Shown here one piece after another: positions 30,246-42,900 of a stretch of 64,000 bases of DNA (the stretch's first letter is position 1; every line of letters starts with the position of its first letter). Made by a program: the position numbers and the translations under genes. Under the pieces are notes generated by a model that did not search any database, was not told the DNA's origin, and saw only the letters and a program-made list of their open reading frames with translations. This stretch comes from Erythrocercus mccallii (taxonomy: Eukaryota > Chordata > Aves > Passeriformes > Dicruridae). The stretch covers positions 659,179 through 723,178 of the forward strand of contig VZRG01000200.1 in the NCBI GenBank assembly GCA_013397435.1, in the 5' to 3' direction.

Positions 30246-30632
30246 TGAATCATGATCCCAGAAGGTTTCCTAACCACATTCCTAACCACATATTACACTA
30301 ATGTTAGACTTCATTGTGGCACAGAAGAACTATACTTTGGATATCGAGAACACTGGAGAGGAGCAGACAGTAACTTATTTCAAGAAGCTGTTCACTCCTT
30401 TAGGAATGGAATACCAGAGCTGAAGAAAAGTTGGGGAGTTAGCAGCTGAGGAGAGGCATGGCAACCTCCAGCTCAGTCTGCGCAGATACCCTGCTTTCAC
30501 AGGCCTCTCAGTTGAATTTTTGTACCAAAATAACCAAGTTTTTCTCTAAGCTTCTTTCCCCAAAGGACTTCAGCAGACCACCCCCAGGCACCCCCCTTTC
30601 CCTGCCCCCTGCACACCTGCTGTGCCAGCATC

Positions 30633-30674
30633 CTGTCTCCAGCCACCCCGGGGCTGTCTCCAGCCACCCCGGGG
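30633..30674. repeat. 21-bp tandem duplication
   Basis: A 21-bp unit starting CTGTCTCCAGCCACCCCGGG is present twice head to tail (30,633-30,653 and 30,654-30,674). It is GC-rich and each copy contains a CCCCGGGG palindrome. Confidence 0.95.
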
Positions 30675-33600
30675 TGCCACCCACCTGCAGGCAGGGGGGA
30701 ATCCACAGTGGATGGAGCTTCTCTTAAGGCTGAGCTCTGCCTGGGAGGATCCAACCCGGCATCCTGGGTTGTTATAAACCTCAGCTTCCTCATGCTCTAG
30801 TCTAAACTAGAAGTTGCTTTTCTCTTTGAATAGTTGGCTAGCAGCAACACGACATCAACAGAGAGCAGAACTCAAGCAGAACAGTCGAATTACATCATCC
30901 AAAGGAACTGGAGCCCCTCACTGCATTTGAAAAAGAGGACAGCTTAAAGCAAAATCAGATGGATTTATTTTTCCTGGCATGAAGAAGTTCAGTCATCTTT
31001 TTGAAACAGAGAATATATGTTTGCTTGTTTAGTCATCAGTTAAAGATATTTTCTCCTTGGAGCTGTTTATATTATCTTGAAATTTCCTTTCTGTTTCTGA
31101 ACCTCAAATAGTTAACATAAGAGCTTCAAAGGCTTTTTGAGATGAACACATGGGACAAAGGACTTCAGTCTCTTTCCGTTTCATACAAACACAGATAAAA
31201 GGTTTTAAGTGACAGAATGGCCTTAGTATTTTGAACATCAAACTGAAACTGGGCCTTAGAAATCACCGTGTTGGCAATGCCAGATCTAACTAGCATATTA
31301 TCCAAATACAAATAGTGGATTAGAGAGAACAACTGCTGAAGTGCCATAAATTTTTCAAAGTCTGAAATGTCTTATATGTAAAACAACATTCTATTAAACA
31401 CAAAATCCCAAAGTGCAATCCCTCCCACCTCAAAACCACTAAGACCTCACCTTCTTCAGATTACTTTTTACTTTAATAAGGAGCAGTTCCAGCAAGTCGC
31501 TGCAGTTTGAGAGCTATGGAGCCTCCAGGAACCCACGTTGTTTGCATGTGAAACACTTGCGTTCATGTGACATATGGCACTAGGAGCCAAACAGCCCCGT
31601 TTGCCAACACTGCCACAGATGAGCTCCACCACAGCTGAAATTTGACCACGGTACGAGCAATGGCTAAACTATCATCCTGATGGTACAGATATATCTTTGG
31701 AAATGCCTCAAGTAAGACAGAGGAGAAAGAGAGGGGCAGGAGGAATTAATTTCAGAACAATGTTACAATGAATGCTCTATTGATATCATTGGTTATTTTC
31801 AGGTAGTAGGCAGCATAGTGTGGAAGATGTCTTTGGATTTTTTGGGACAAATGCACCAAAAGTGCTTTTTTGTTAAGCTGCTATTCAATCTACACTTACT
31901 TTTCAAGGTTAGTACCCCCACTGAAGTTAAAAGTACCACCTCTCAGATCAAGTTTAAATTTCCAACCCACACAGGAAGTTCTAGATTTATGTTCCACACT
32001 TGGACTTTACAAAACTTCCACATTTACACATTAGGAAGCTCCAAAAGTACATTCTGCTATAACATGGTAATTACAGAGAGGTGCTGGAGGTTTGTGGAAA
32101 TTTTTTTAATTCTTTACAGAAAAATTTAATTCTGAATCAAGCCTTTGCACAAGCAGTAATTTCAGCAATATGTTCAAGGGCACAGAAAAGAAATAGCCAG
32201 AACCTAATATGGACACATAAACTGAGGTGGGGAAATCAGCAGCTTGCCAAACAGCAACTCTGCCTACGACCCTTAAGTAGCAGGATTTCAAAATTCCAGT
32301 CACTGAAAGATTATCTTCCAGAAATAAGCACACATACCAAAATCTCAGGTAGTTCAATAGTAGTTTATTAAATCAGCAATTTTTATCACTTTCTAAAAAT
32401 GATTACAGAGCATATTAAAATATATTACAGTATCTGCAAAGAATTTACTGTGTAATGAAAGTGCAACAATAATGAACTTATGACTTTGTTTGCCTAGCTG
32501 GACAAACTGAAGCACACTGCACAGATCAAGCCTTTCCTCAAAAATCAGAGCGCCTTTTAAGTGAAAACAGTGTTTAACAAAAATATTAAAAAATGTGAGC
32601 ATGTGAAATAGAAAATGAAGTTCATGATCATTCTCTTAGTGCTAAGTTACACATATCCATCAACCATACAATTCAAACTCTGTTTGAGATCCAACAATTT
32701 AAAAAGCCATCAAAATGAGTGCACATTGTGAAGGGAAAGAAGTAACAGAAAGAAAAAGAGGGTGCATTTCAAGTGCTGGCAAGAAACAATGTTGAAAGCC
32801 AGAGACCACATACCTGCTGCTTTGAGACCAGGTTCCACACAAATTCACACCACACCCAATTAACAACTGGGACGTCACCCTGGCTTAAAAATCTTTGTAA
32901 ACTCTCCAATTTCAAGCTGTCACAGCTTTTAAGTCTCTCAGTGTCCTGTATTGTGGTTATGAACAGTAGCCCCACATTTTCTGCTCCAATCTACAACAAA
33001 AACTCATAATTTCTGAAGGAATAGAACTAGGGTTGCAAATTAGAACTGTTGGAGAAAAGGCAAAAGCAGCAGTTTCTACTTTAAGACACCAGGCTACATC
33101 AGTGGGCACAGATTTCACAGCATTACTTCCAGACAGCTTTGAATGATCTTGCAGAAAATGTTATTAGAATCCTAGGCATAAAATGTCCAACCAATTCAAC
33201 ATGTTCACCTTTCTTCAGCAGACATTAGTAACAAACAGAACACCAAAGACCACCTCATCGTGCTGTTTACCAATAACTACTTAGGGCATACTATCCTGAG
33301 AGAAGGCAATCCTGCTCCCTTCTCATGCTCTTAACACATGGATTCACTAACTCCACAGAACATTATCCAAACAGTTGTGTATGGCTGGTTTAACTGAATG
33401 CGCTTGCAGACAGCCAGCGAGGCAAACGGGGGAGGCCCAAGGACCTGAGAGGACGTAGTGAGAAGATATCTCCTCCCCTGGGCAACAGCAACCTACTCCC
33501 TCAGTTTAGTTGTGCAAGAAACTGCTATGTAAAGTTCACACGAAATGTACTGTATTCCTATCATCTAAGTGTGATGCTAGTTCACTGCAGCACATACCTA

Positions 33601-35181
33601 GAAATACATTTATGTAGCTGTGGATGCCAACCATCAAACACTTCTATTTCTCCAGACAGCCAGAGAGAAAATCCACCTCTACTCCTACACATGCTTCATG
33701 CGTTCATCTTCCAAATTCTACAGGAACACAAAGCAAAATACTACAATCTCACGTAGGCAAAATATTTTAACTTATCAAAAGGATGCATTTCAATTTGTCT
33801 GCCTTAAAACCAAGTTAGCATACTGTCACAGAGACTGAGGAAAAAGCTGTGATCCCCATTTTACTACCAACGAAACTAGAAAAATAAAATAAAACCACTG
33901 AAACCATCCTGCTTTTCTCACTGAAGGAGGATATTTCCAATGGCATGGGATCACATGGCTCCAATATGTCTGGAGCATCACCCCTGGAAGCTACATGTGG
34001 TGGGACTCAAGCATGAGTCCACCCCTGCAGCCCTGGGCTGCTGCAAAGTGAGGTAAGGCAGAGTCAGAAGATCAGCTGCTTCCCAGATCTCTCAGTTTTG
34101 CCTACACTACAGCTGTCACAACACATAAGCTTGCATTCTTTCTCCTGGTGGCTTTCCTGATTAAATTAGTCACTAGTACTAAGCTGCTCAGTAGTGTATA
34201 AAGTGGTACTGACTGCAGACACTACCCACAAACAAGTACACGTTGCTACTTCTGCAGCCTTTTTCTTGACACCTGCAGTGTCTATAAACTACTTTTTGTT
34301 TAATCAAAAATAAATTACATAGAAAATAGTTACTCTGCAGATGTACAGTCACACAGCTAGACTCAGCATCAAGTTTCACAGCTTTCCTAAAGTGCACAGA
34401 GATGCACTAAGGCTAATTTGGCTCCTAATTTAGGTCTAACAGAAATAAAGTCGGTATGCTTGAATGATAGGAAAAACACCTAAGAATTTAAAAAAAAAAT
34501 AAAAATCAAGTCCTCAGACCAATTTAACTATGCCAGGACATCCTTGATACAGGCCAAGAAACCTGGCAAGGTAAAGGTGGTGTTCTGCCATTACTTAAAA
34601 TAGCATCCTTTGTTTCTTTTCCCCATGGAAGAGCCCTGACAAAGTTCATGGAAATTGCACCTCAGAATAGAACAGATGCGGAAAGATGAGAGGTCCAGAA
34701 AGATGTGAAGTATTAAACCTGACAACCTACATGACATGATTTTAAAAAAGAAGCTGAGGCTTTTCTTAGATCACCCACAAAACTGTACACGGAAGTGTGA
34801 CTAAAACCTTAACTGGGAGACAATATCCAAACTATTTCCCTTCCCACCCCTATTGCAAGGATGTTAAAGCACTTTTTAGCTTGCTCTGTCCAAGAAGGCA
34901 GTACTGCTGCCACTTACTGAGACTTAACAAAAAAGTGCTCAAAACTACAGTACCTTTGATGTGTAGGGTCTTTCCTATTACAAATGGAATACAAGTCAAT
35001 TCCTGCTCATACACACAGACCAGAACTGACTGCCAAATTTGATCTTAGGAATGAACTGGCCCTCCCTGAAAGACCCAAGTTCACAGGGCCAAAGACTTGC
35101 CTTCTTTTAAGGTACTGATAAAAATCAGTTGTAATCAGACAGTATATTCAACTTTGATTGTGTGTTGTTGAGAAATAAATG

Positions 35182-35247
35182 TTTATTAAGCATCCATTCC
35201 TTTCATAGATTGTTTTCAATAAAGGAGGAATGGGTCTGTCATTTATT
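35182..35247 (-). terminator. EHD4: Candidate EHD4 poly(A) signals
   Basis: On the minus strand two AATAAA hexamers occur at 35,242-35,247 and 35,182-35,187, about 1.14 and 1.2 kb past the EHD4 stop codon. A further AATAAA at about 32,374-32,379 is also possible. These are candidates by position only; the true cleavage site was not determined. Confidence 0.4.
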
Positions 35248-35592
35248 ACAGTCAGTGTAACAGTTCCTGTTAGCCTCCCCATCCTTCAAATCTGCCACCA
35301 TGGGAATTTAATCTCTCTTTTGTGGTTGTCAGCTACATGTTGGCAAAAGAGTTAAAAACTTCTCTTAAATATATTATATATTAAAAATACACAGACATAA
35401 CAGTATAATTAGCTGTAAATAGAAATTAAATACCAATGAAAATATTCCTAGACAATGTGATGTGCTTTGAAGAGGTTGACTTTGAGCAATACACCTTTTC
35501 TGAACAGAAAGTGAGGCTTAATTTCAATACAAACATGGTTTTTTTAGCTTAAGAAACCATTCTGCTGTCACTTTGAACCATTCAGAAATTCA

Positions 35593-35625
35593 TTTAAGCT
35601 TAGCTACAGAGAAGCTAAGCTTAAA
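35593..35625. repeat. Perfect 13-bp inverted repeat (hairpin) in EHD4 3'UTR region
   Basis: TTTAAGCTTAGCT at 35,593-35,605 and AGCTAAGCTTAAA at 35,613-35,625 are perfect reverse complements separated by the 7-nt loop ACAGAGA. In the EHD4 transcript this would form a 13-bp stem. It is the most perfect long stem I noticed in the window. Confidence 0.9.
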
Positions 35626-36382
35626 CCGCAAAAAGAATCTGGATTTCTATCCAAGGAACAAAGGAGATCTCAGTTCTTCTAATGTCAATACCGAATATGG
35701 TGTTGTGTAAAACTGAAGTTGTTCTTCAGATAACACACAACGACAGATTGAAAAATAATTTTAGTATTTTGCAGTTACAGCTAGATTCTAAAGTTTTAAA
35801 ACAAGTTTGCTCATATTCTGAGCACTTACAAGACTCTCCTCATCACTCTTCTATCTTTTTCTAAATCCAATTAAAAAACAAAAAAAAGAATTTCCTTTTA
35901 TATCAGCCTTTTCTTAGTCTATAGAGATGCTGACATTCACTCAATGGCTTAAGTACATTTTTAAGACCTAAATATTCCTTGCTTAGGCAGGTGAATTTAA
36001 CATTTAGAGCTTCAGCGTGCTATTTAGAATGGTTTGGACAGACTTAGGGTTGGTAAGTATTTAGGTTTGGTGAAGGCCAGCAACTTTTACGCATGGTCTT
36101 TTCTGCTTTATGGTTGTAACGGCAGCGAGACATGGACACAGGACTACAAAAAAATTTTCACCTTATGACAGAGCTATTATAAGGCACTTGTGATAAGCAT
36201 GTCTGAGTGAAAGTCAGCAGGGAGAGTGACACGAATGTTTCCCTGCTGCCATGCTCATAACTTCAGTAGCGTGCGTGAAATGTGCTGTGAGGTTTAAGGA
36301 TCTAAGCTTAACTTCAAATTTTGGTATTCTCAACACATTTCCTGTGGGATTTTCCAAATCCTCCTTCTTCTCCTTGTATTGT

Positions 36383-36919
36383 TCATTCTGCTGTCTGGAA
36401 AGGTTTCCTGTGAGATGGTGGCACCAGGTGGGAAGGTAGCGTGCCAGGCAGTTCATATCCATCCAGTTTAATCTTGATGAGATGTTTTGCTAATGCAAAC
36501 TCTTCATCATCCAACATCCCATCGCCATCACAGTCTGCAAGTTTCCAGATCTTCCCCAAGACGCTATTGGGTAGTTTAGAAGTCACCATCTCCTTCTTTG
36601 CACTAATCCCAGATATTTTGCCATTGATTGGTGACAGAGTGTAGAAAATCTCATCGTAAGCAGGTTTATCTTTGGCAACAACCCACTCCTCTTCATCAGC
36701 TCCTTCCTTAGCACCTTCCCCGTATCCATGGCCAAAAGGTCCTGCCATGGTGCCATCAAATGCTCCACCGTGTACCATCTCTGTGGGCATGTTGCTCTCT
36801 TCCTGTCTGATTAGGTTCATCAGGGAGGCAATTTTGTTGGCCAGCATGTTATCCACAGCTTCAATTAACTTTGGTTTCAAAGAATGAAATTTAGTGAAGT
36901 CACAATTCTCCAACTGCTC
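36383..36919 (-). CDS. EHD4: EHD4 coding exon 6: end of helical region and EH domain
   Basis: The acceptor is CATTCACAG|GAGCAG and the stop TGA is at 36,383-36,385. It encodes residues 364-541. It includes FTKFHSLKPKLIEAVDNML, an acidic linker (GADEEEWVVAKDKP) and the EH domain with Ca-type EF-hand loop D492-E503. The EH domain binds NPF-motif partners. The usual KIWKLADCDGDGMLDDEEF stretch is intact. Confidence 0.97.
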   Translation of the reverse strand, partial: EQLENCDFTKFHSLKPKLIEAVDNMLANKIASLMNLIRQEESNMPTEMVHGGAFDGTMAGPFGHGYGEGAKEGADEEEWVVAKDKPAYDEIFYTLSPINGKISGISAKKEMVTSKLPNSVLGKIWKLADCDGDGMLDDEEFALAKHLIKIKLDGYELPGTLPSHLVPPSHRKPFQTAE

Positions 36920-39900
36920 CTGTGAATGACACAGTGACAGTAGTTAAGAATTATTTCAATACATTGAAAAGTTTAAAGAATGGGCATCAAATTAAAATAA
37001 TCAAGTAAAAATTCAATTAAAATAAGTATCTTTTGAAGCCATTTCTATAGCTGAAACTCCTCTTGAAGGAGAAACAAAAGTGACACATATGTACCATACA
37101 ACCAAAATAGTTGATCAAACACACTAAGACAATTTTGCAACAGTGAATGCGCTTGTCTATTAAATTACATTTACAATACAATTTTCAAAGTGCAATGGAT
37201 AAAATCACAGGACTTGATGAATGTCACCCAGCAACTTTCCATGTGCTGATTTTTTTCCAAACATCAAAGAAAGCATGCAAGTAAGTCCTCAGTCCTGGTA
37301 GCACTTATGCAAGTGTTGGAAAGTTAAAAATAAAATCAAATGTTTGCATTTGCAAACATGTTTGCACTGATTTTACAGATTAGACTTCTTAGTTGTGGTT
37401 AGGTCAGGAAGTGTCTTTTACCAATAAAGAAAAGCTGAGTTGAGGTAACAGCATCAGTGTTTTATAGCAGTGCTGCCAGAACTCGTGAAGTCAGACAGTC
37501 CCTGCAAAATTTGTGGAGTTTTCATCCTACTGACACCAGTGAGATGTTTACCTAGGTGATACATACTATTCCAACATAAGCCCAAGCATGTTTTACACCA
37601 CAGTCTTGGAAAATTAAAAATGCTTTAGGCAATTATTAAATTTTTTCTAAATGTAAAATGCTTACCAGGAAAAAGTTACAGTGGAAAAGGTTAAAAAAAC
37701 CCTAACATTACCACCATCACCACCTCCCATCTTCTGTAAAATGATGTTAAATTGCTTTAACAAATCTCATCTATCACCTCAAGGAGTTGTTCCTATATAT
37801 ATCAAAATGATCATGACATGAATTCAAAAAACTTGGAGCACGGAGTAAAAACAGTCAAGCAACAACTCTGTTCAGGTGGCATTTATATATAATCACCTGA
37901 TTTACAGCACCCGATCAGAATAAATTTATGTAGTACAATAAATCTCAGGAAGCAAAGGCCAACTTGCTATCTGTTTTGGCACAATTTTGTTTTCACACAA
38001 TTTTGCTCACTACAGAGATTACTGATCTCTCCTGTATATATTTGCTGCCATCTGCTGCTGAGCCTTAACTGACATGTACAGTAAATTTGAAAGTGTTCCA
38101 TTCAAATTTTCTTTCAATATTCAGATCTCTCATTCTGCATCACAAACAAAAGCAGCAAGGGAAGAAAGAGTCAACTTTTGCCACAAAAGTTGACTTTCAA
38201 AGTCTAACTCATGAAACCTCTCCAACAATCCTGCCTGTGAAAACTTGGCTAAAATACATCTTGTGCTTCATCTATGATTTGATATCTCATGCCAATAGTT
38301 GATTCCCAGGTTAAATATTGTAGTTCATGAAGGAAACTTGCACCTTCCTGTAGATAATCAGCCAATCATCACTCCTGATGATTAGCTGTGCAAATGCACC
38401 ACATATACTGTCAGAATGATACGTCTGGAAGACATCCTCCATCACACTCATGACTAGTCCATGGTCAGGGCAAACTGCAGGCTCCTGATCTCTTGTTCTT
38501 CAGCTTTCGAGCTGAACTATCCTCTAGTTCAAAGGCCATTCAAGGAGCCTATGATCTGAGATACAAAAATTGCCAATTGATGCCGAAATCACTGCTAACA
38601 GAACATTAGTTGGTTTTCCCTAGGATATTTTCTAAACAGCTCATCTCAAATCAGAGAACAGAAATAAATAGACAAGAAAGTTGCAGAAAGTTGGTTGAAA
38701 GACTGCAGAAAATCCAAAAGAGGAAGAGACAAAATGTATTTAAAAATTAGTTGTGAATATAAACCAAGAACTTCTCTCATTCTCTCCTTCATAGAATACA
38801 ATCTTAACAGGACAGGAAAAAACCAAAATAGTATTTTTGGAAGCAAGAGATTTTAAGCTGGACCTTTTAAGTAACACACTGCCTTTATTACTCACTGGGG
38901 AACAGTACCAGTAAAAACAGGAACAGAGTAGAGTCAAAATGAACTTATGACTAAGGGTGTCTTCACCTACACAAATATTTGATACCATTACAAAAATGAT
39001 AAATATAACCACATTTAGAATTCAAAACAAGAAGCCCCTTATTCTGTGAGTGTTCACTGCAATTTTATTTGCACAAAGCCTTTAGTACTTTCTGCCAGGA
39101 GAGACCAAGTACTGACTGAAAGGACAGAAGGTCAGATTCCTTATTCCTTATTTTCATATTCTTTATCTAGTCCTGTATCAATGAATGCACACTAAGCAAA
39201 TTACCATTCCTTTTTTGGTCTGTACCACTTCCAAGTCACTCTAGTGTCCTATCAGTCAATGACTGTCATTTCTACTGCCAAAGACCCTAAGCTTTAACGC
39301 TGACATACTCTGCTCTATTTTTTCCAACTTGGCAATCCTGCTACACAGTTAAGAGTTATTTCAGTGGAATGGTAATCTACAATCTTACCTGCATTTTTTT
39401 GACTTCAGGGAAGTCCCCTGCTGAGATATGGTATTCCCTTTGCAGCTGGATGTAGATCTCTGGCAACTTGTTGATCAGTTCCTTCTTCTTGTTCTCTTTC
39501 CCAAACACAGAGGGCATCTCTTTTTTCAGATAGCTGATGATATAAGCATGAACCTAAAAAGAAGCAGAACTGAAATCAAAACTACTGTTTACCGACACTT
39601 AGCAGTAGTGTTCCTCACTTAGGTCATAAAAAGAAACAGAAATATGTTTCCCTAAGGAAAGATATTATCAACTACTGTTTCTGGAACTTCGTGTTTACAT
39701 GAACAGTTAGCTATCAGTTAGTTATTATTAGCTTTTGCTGCTTTCAGCATTCCTTTGAGGGGCAGAGAGAAAGGAAACACATTTCAAAGAAATACAGATG
39801 CACACTTGCAGTTTTAAGGAGAATGCTGGTACAGCATTCTATGAGTACCAACAGCAAGAGGAAAAGCAAGACCCCAAACCCCATGTCCTGACACTGTTCA

Positions 39901-42900
39901 CAGAGCTCCAGCCATACTGGTCCATCTGTATGATTTGTAACTCATTTGCCTCACCAGCCATTGTGGGAATCAATGGGATAATTCCTTCAGTAAACCAAGT
40001 ATGCTAAGTGGCAGAGCTATCTATTTGAAGTGATACTGCATTCCTACCTACTTACTCACAGAAAAGTGAGTACCTGTGGTCTGTATTTATGCAGCCAGTT
40101 CCAATAGGAGCAGGATGCTATGACTGCCTTGTGAAGCCCTAGGGAGAGAAGTTGAGCCTTTCCAGATTACAAGGAAAAACACTAATTTAGGATGTCTTTA
40201 AACACATTGATTCTTGCATTGCCATCAAAAAAACATCCTGCCCATCTTCCTTATGTCTTTTATTTTGAACCACTCATCTCCTCCTCCTTTGCCACTCTCT
40301 CACCAAAAGGATCTGTTTGGCCACAGAGCAAGTGATCAGGTCCAGAACAGAAACAGTGGTTGCCCTTCCTAACTGAGGTGAGTTCACCTATCCAGCTCAT
40401 TGCGTGGACACTGATACTCATGTTGCACACAAGAGGGAAGGCACCAGGGCAGAGCCTTCTTTTAGAAGTAATGCATGGCCATCACAACTTGGTGTTACCA
40501 AACTGCTCTCCTAAGCTCTGACCCGGCCAGGACCATGGCAGACAATGACCTCCACAACAGGATGTCTTTACAGAACTCAGCTCCTTGTTCATTTAAGAAG
40601 AATGTAGCTGTCCTCAAAACAGAAGTTACTTACAATTTTCACATATGGGAAAGGAGTTAAAAATTATTATGACTATCAAACTGTTGAGCAATAAACAGGC
40701 AAAATTTTGAAGACTGGTGGAAGACCAATTACGTTTTAAAAGCATCAGTAAAACAAGTGATTGCTTCAGTGTTGTGTAATTATACTACTTAACACCTACC
40801 AAACCATGACAAAATGTGTATTATAGCAGTCTACACAAACTTTACACAATCTGCATACAGCAATTGCTCTCCCATTCACTTCCTTACTAGTTAAGGAGGA
40901 AACAGAAAAAAATCTTTGCTTTTAAAAGAAAAATGATGCAGCCAGTTTTTATGTGCACATCTTAAGTTCACAACTTTCACACAACAACACTTCCTTATAT
41001 CTAAAAAGAGTGTATGCATTTTAATGGCAAATAAATTTACATTTCTATAGAGGAGAAAAAAACTCCAGCATAAAGAAGCATAAACCCATGAAATTTTCTA
41101 AGAGTATAGATATGAATATTTCTCCAGAAATACAGAATGGATTCAATAAGGGTATTTTTTAGAACATTTGTAAACAATTGTAAGTAATTTTATGGATCTT
41201 ATGTCTAAAAAAATACTTCTATCAAACTCAGAAGAGTATGTTTATAATGCAAAAGCACTAACAGCTTCACATGTGTATTCTACATGGCCTAAGGTCTGCC
41301 AGTATGCACATGTGTTTCTTGTAGATAAGAACAGTCCCCATCTTCAAAATAGGATAGTGAGTCACAAGACCTAAGGAAAAACAAAAAAAAGAAAAAAGCC
41401 TAATGCCCAAATCTGACACCATGTTAAGAATTTGTTTTTGTTTCTAGTTACTGTGAATGCTTTAGAAAACATTAAGAAGAAGATAGCACAGAAATAGTGT
41501 AAAAGAAATCCCACACTCAATGCTGTAAAAAGCGATTTTTCACTGTCAGTACTATGAGAGCAGTTTGGAATGCAGAAAACTGACATTGGATTACATTGCT
41601 GCTTTCCTGCAGATAAACAGTTTACTCCCCTTCCGTGACTAACATACCCCTAAGAGCACTGTGTTCTGTATTTACCTTTATCCATTTTTTATTTTACAGA
41701 AATATCTAAAAATTACTCGACTGATACTCCTTCAATACCAAAATGATTGTAACAAATGAGAGCAAAATGCTGCCAACATTTACAAAACAGACTGGATCTG
41801 AGGTTGCTCTGGGACTAGAGCAACTTTTAACACAACATCATTGTGATTTTAAATGGCATTTTCAAAGAAGCGACTTTTACAGGGTGCCCTAAAGCTCAGG
41901 TCACAAAAATAGACAGACCCCTCCAGCCCCAAAAAATACCACAACAAAAACCCCCAAAAGTCTGTCTTCATATTCAGAAAGTTAAATAAGACAACACAGG
42001 AAGGGGTACACACCCCCAAACAACTATTCATACACCAATGGAATTGCAAGTCCTCTTAATTTTTGATTAGAAGTTCATATTAAAACGTGTTCCAAGGAAA
42101 ATGCAATTTGTTTGATAACTGCACGGGAAATTAGAGTTCATGTCTGCTACCAACAGCTTTCTCCCCAAGTGACTACCTTCTCCTTGAAAAAGTGACAATT
42201 CAATCCAAGATTAAAATCTGTGCTAAGAAGACACAGTTTATAGCCAAGAGAAAAATTGGGAAGGTTAAGAAAGGACACACTGAGAGCACCAGAGACTGCT
42301 AACTCAATTTTGTTTACTTCTCTTTTCTTACCTTTGCAAGTCTTGCCCTTTTAATGAGATCATTGAGTTTCCTCACAGCAGCCTTCTGCGGGAGACTCTG
42401 GATATCCCTGAAAAGATCCTGTGCCTCAGCTTCAAAGAGCCTTCGATTGTCTGTGTTGCGGAGAGGATGGGCCCAGAAGGAGCCAATGTAGACCCGCAGG
42501 ACCTCTGGAGTGTCGATCACCTTTCCCAGGGACCACATGAGTGCACCGTAGACCCTCATTAGCTGCTGGGTGTCCACCTGGTCAGCCTTGTTAAGCACCA
42601 CTCGAATCTTGTCATCCTGGCCCCGGAATGATTTAATGGCCTCTGAAAACTCATCAGATATATCCAGCTTATGGGCGTCAAAAAGGAGGATGATTCGGTC
42701 AACCCTCTCAGCAAACCACTGCAGGACTTGGCAGAAGTCGTAGCCTGAAGGAGGAATGCACTGTTAGAGTCTTACCATTCAGAAATATGGGTCTTGGAGA
42801 AGGGAGGGCTGGGTACAGTGAACAAGAGGATAATAGCCTCTAACTGGGAGCAAAAAGGAAATTTATTACTAAGAAGTACAGTATTTGTGGACAATGAAGT

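Larger units (their letters stand above)
25357..35181. other. Intergenic region between EHD4 3' end and SPTBN5 5' end
   Basis: The stretch is about 10 kb and mostly AT-rich. It should contain the SPTBN5 promoter and any non-coding first exon, which I could not locate. A GC-richer part spans about 29,400-30,780. No conserved protein is recognisable. Specific items are listed separately: TATA-like sites at 28,043 and 30,056 and a tandem duplication at 30,633. Confidence 0.55.
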
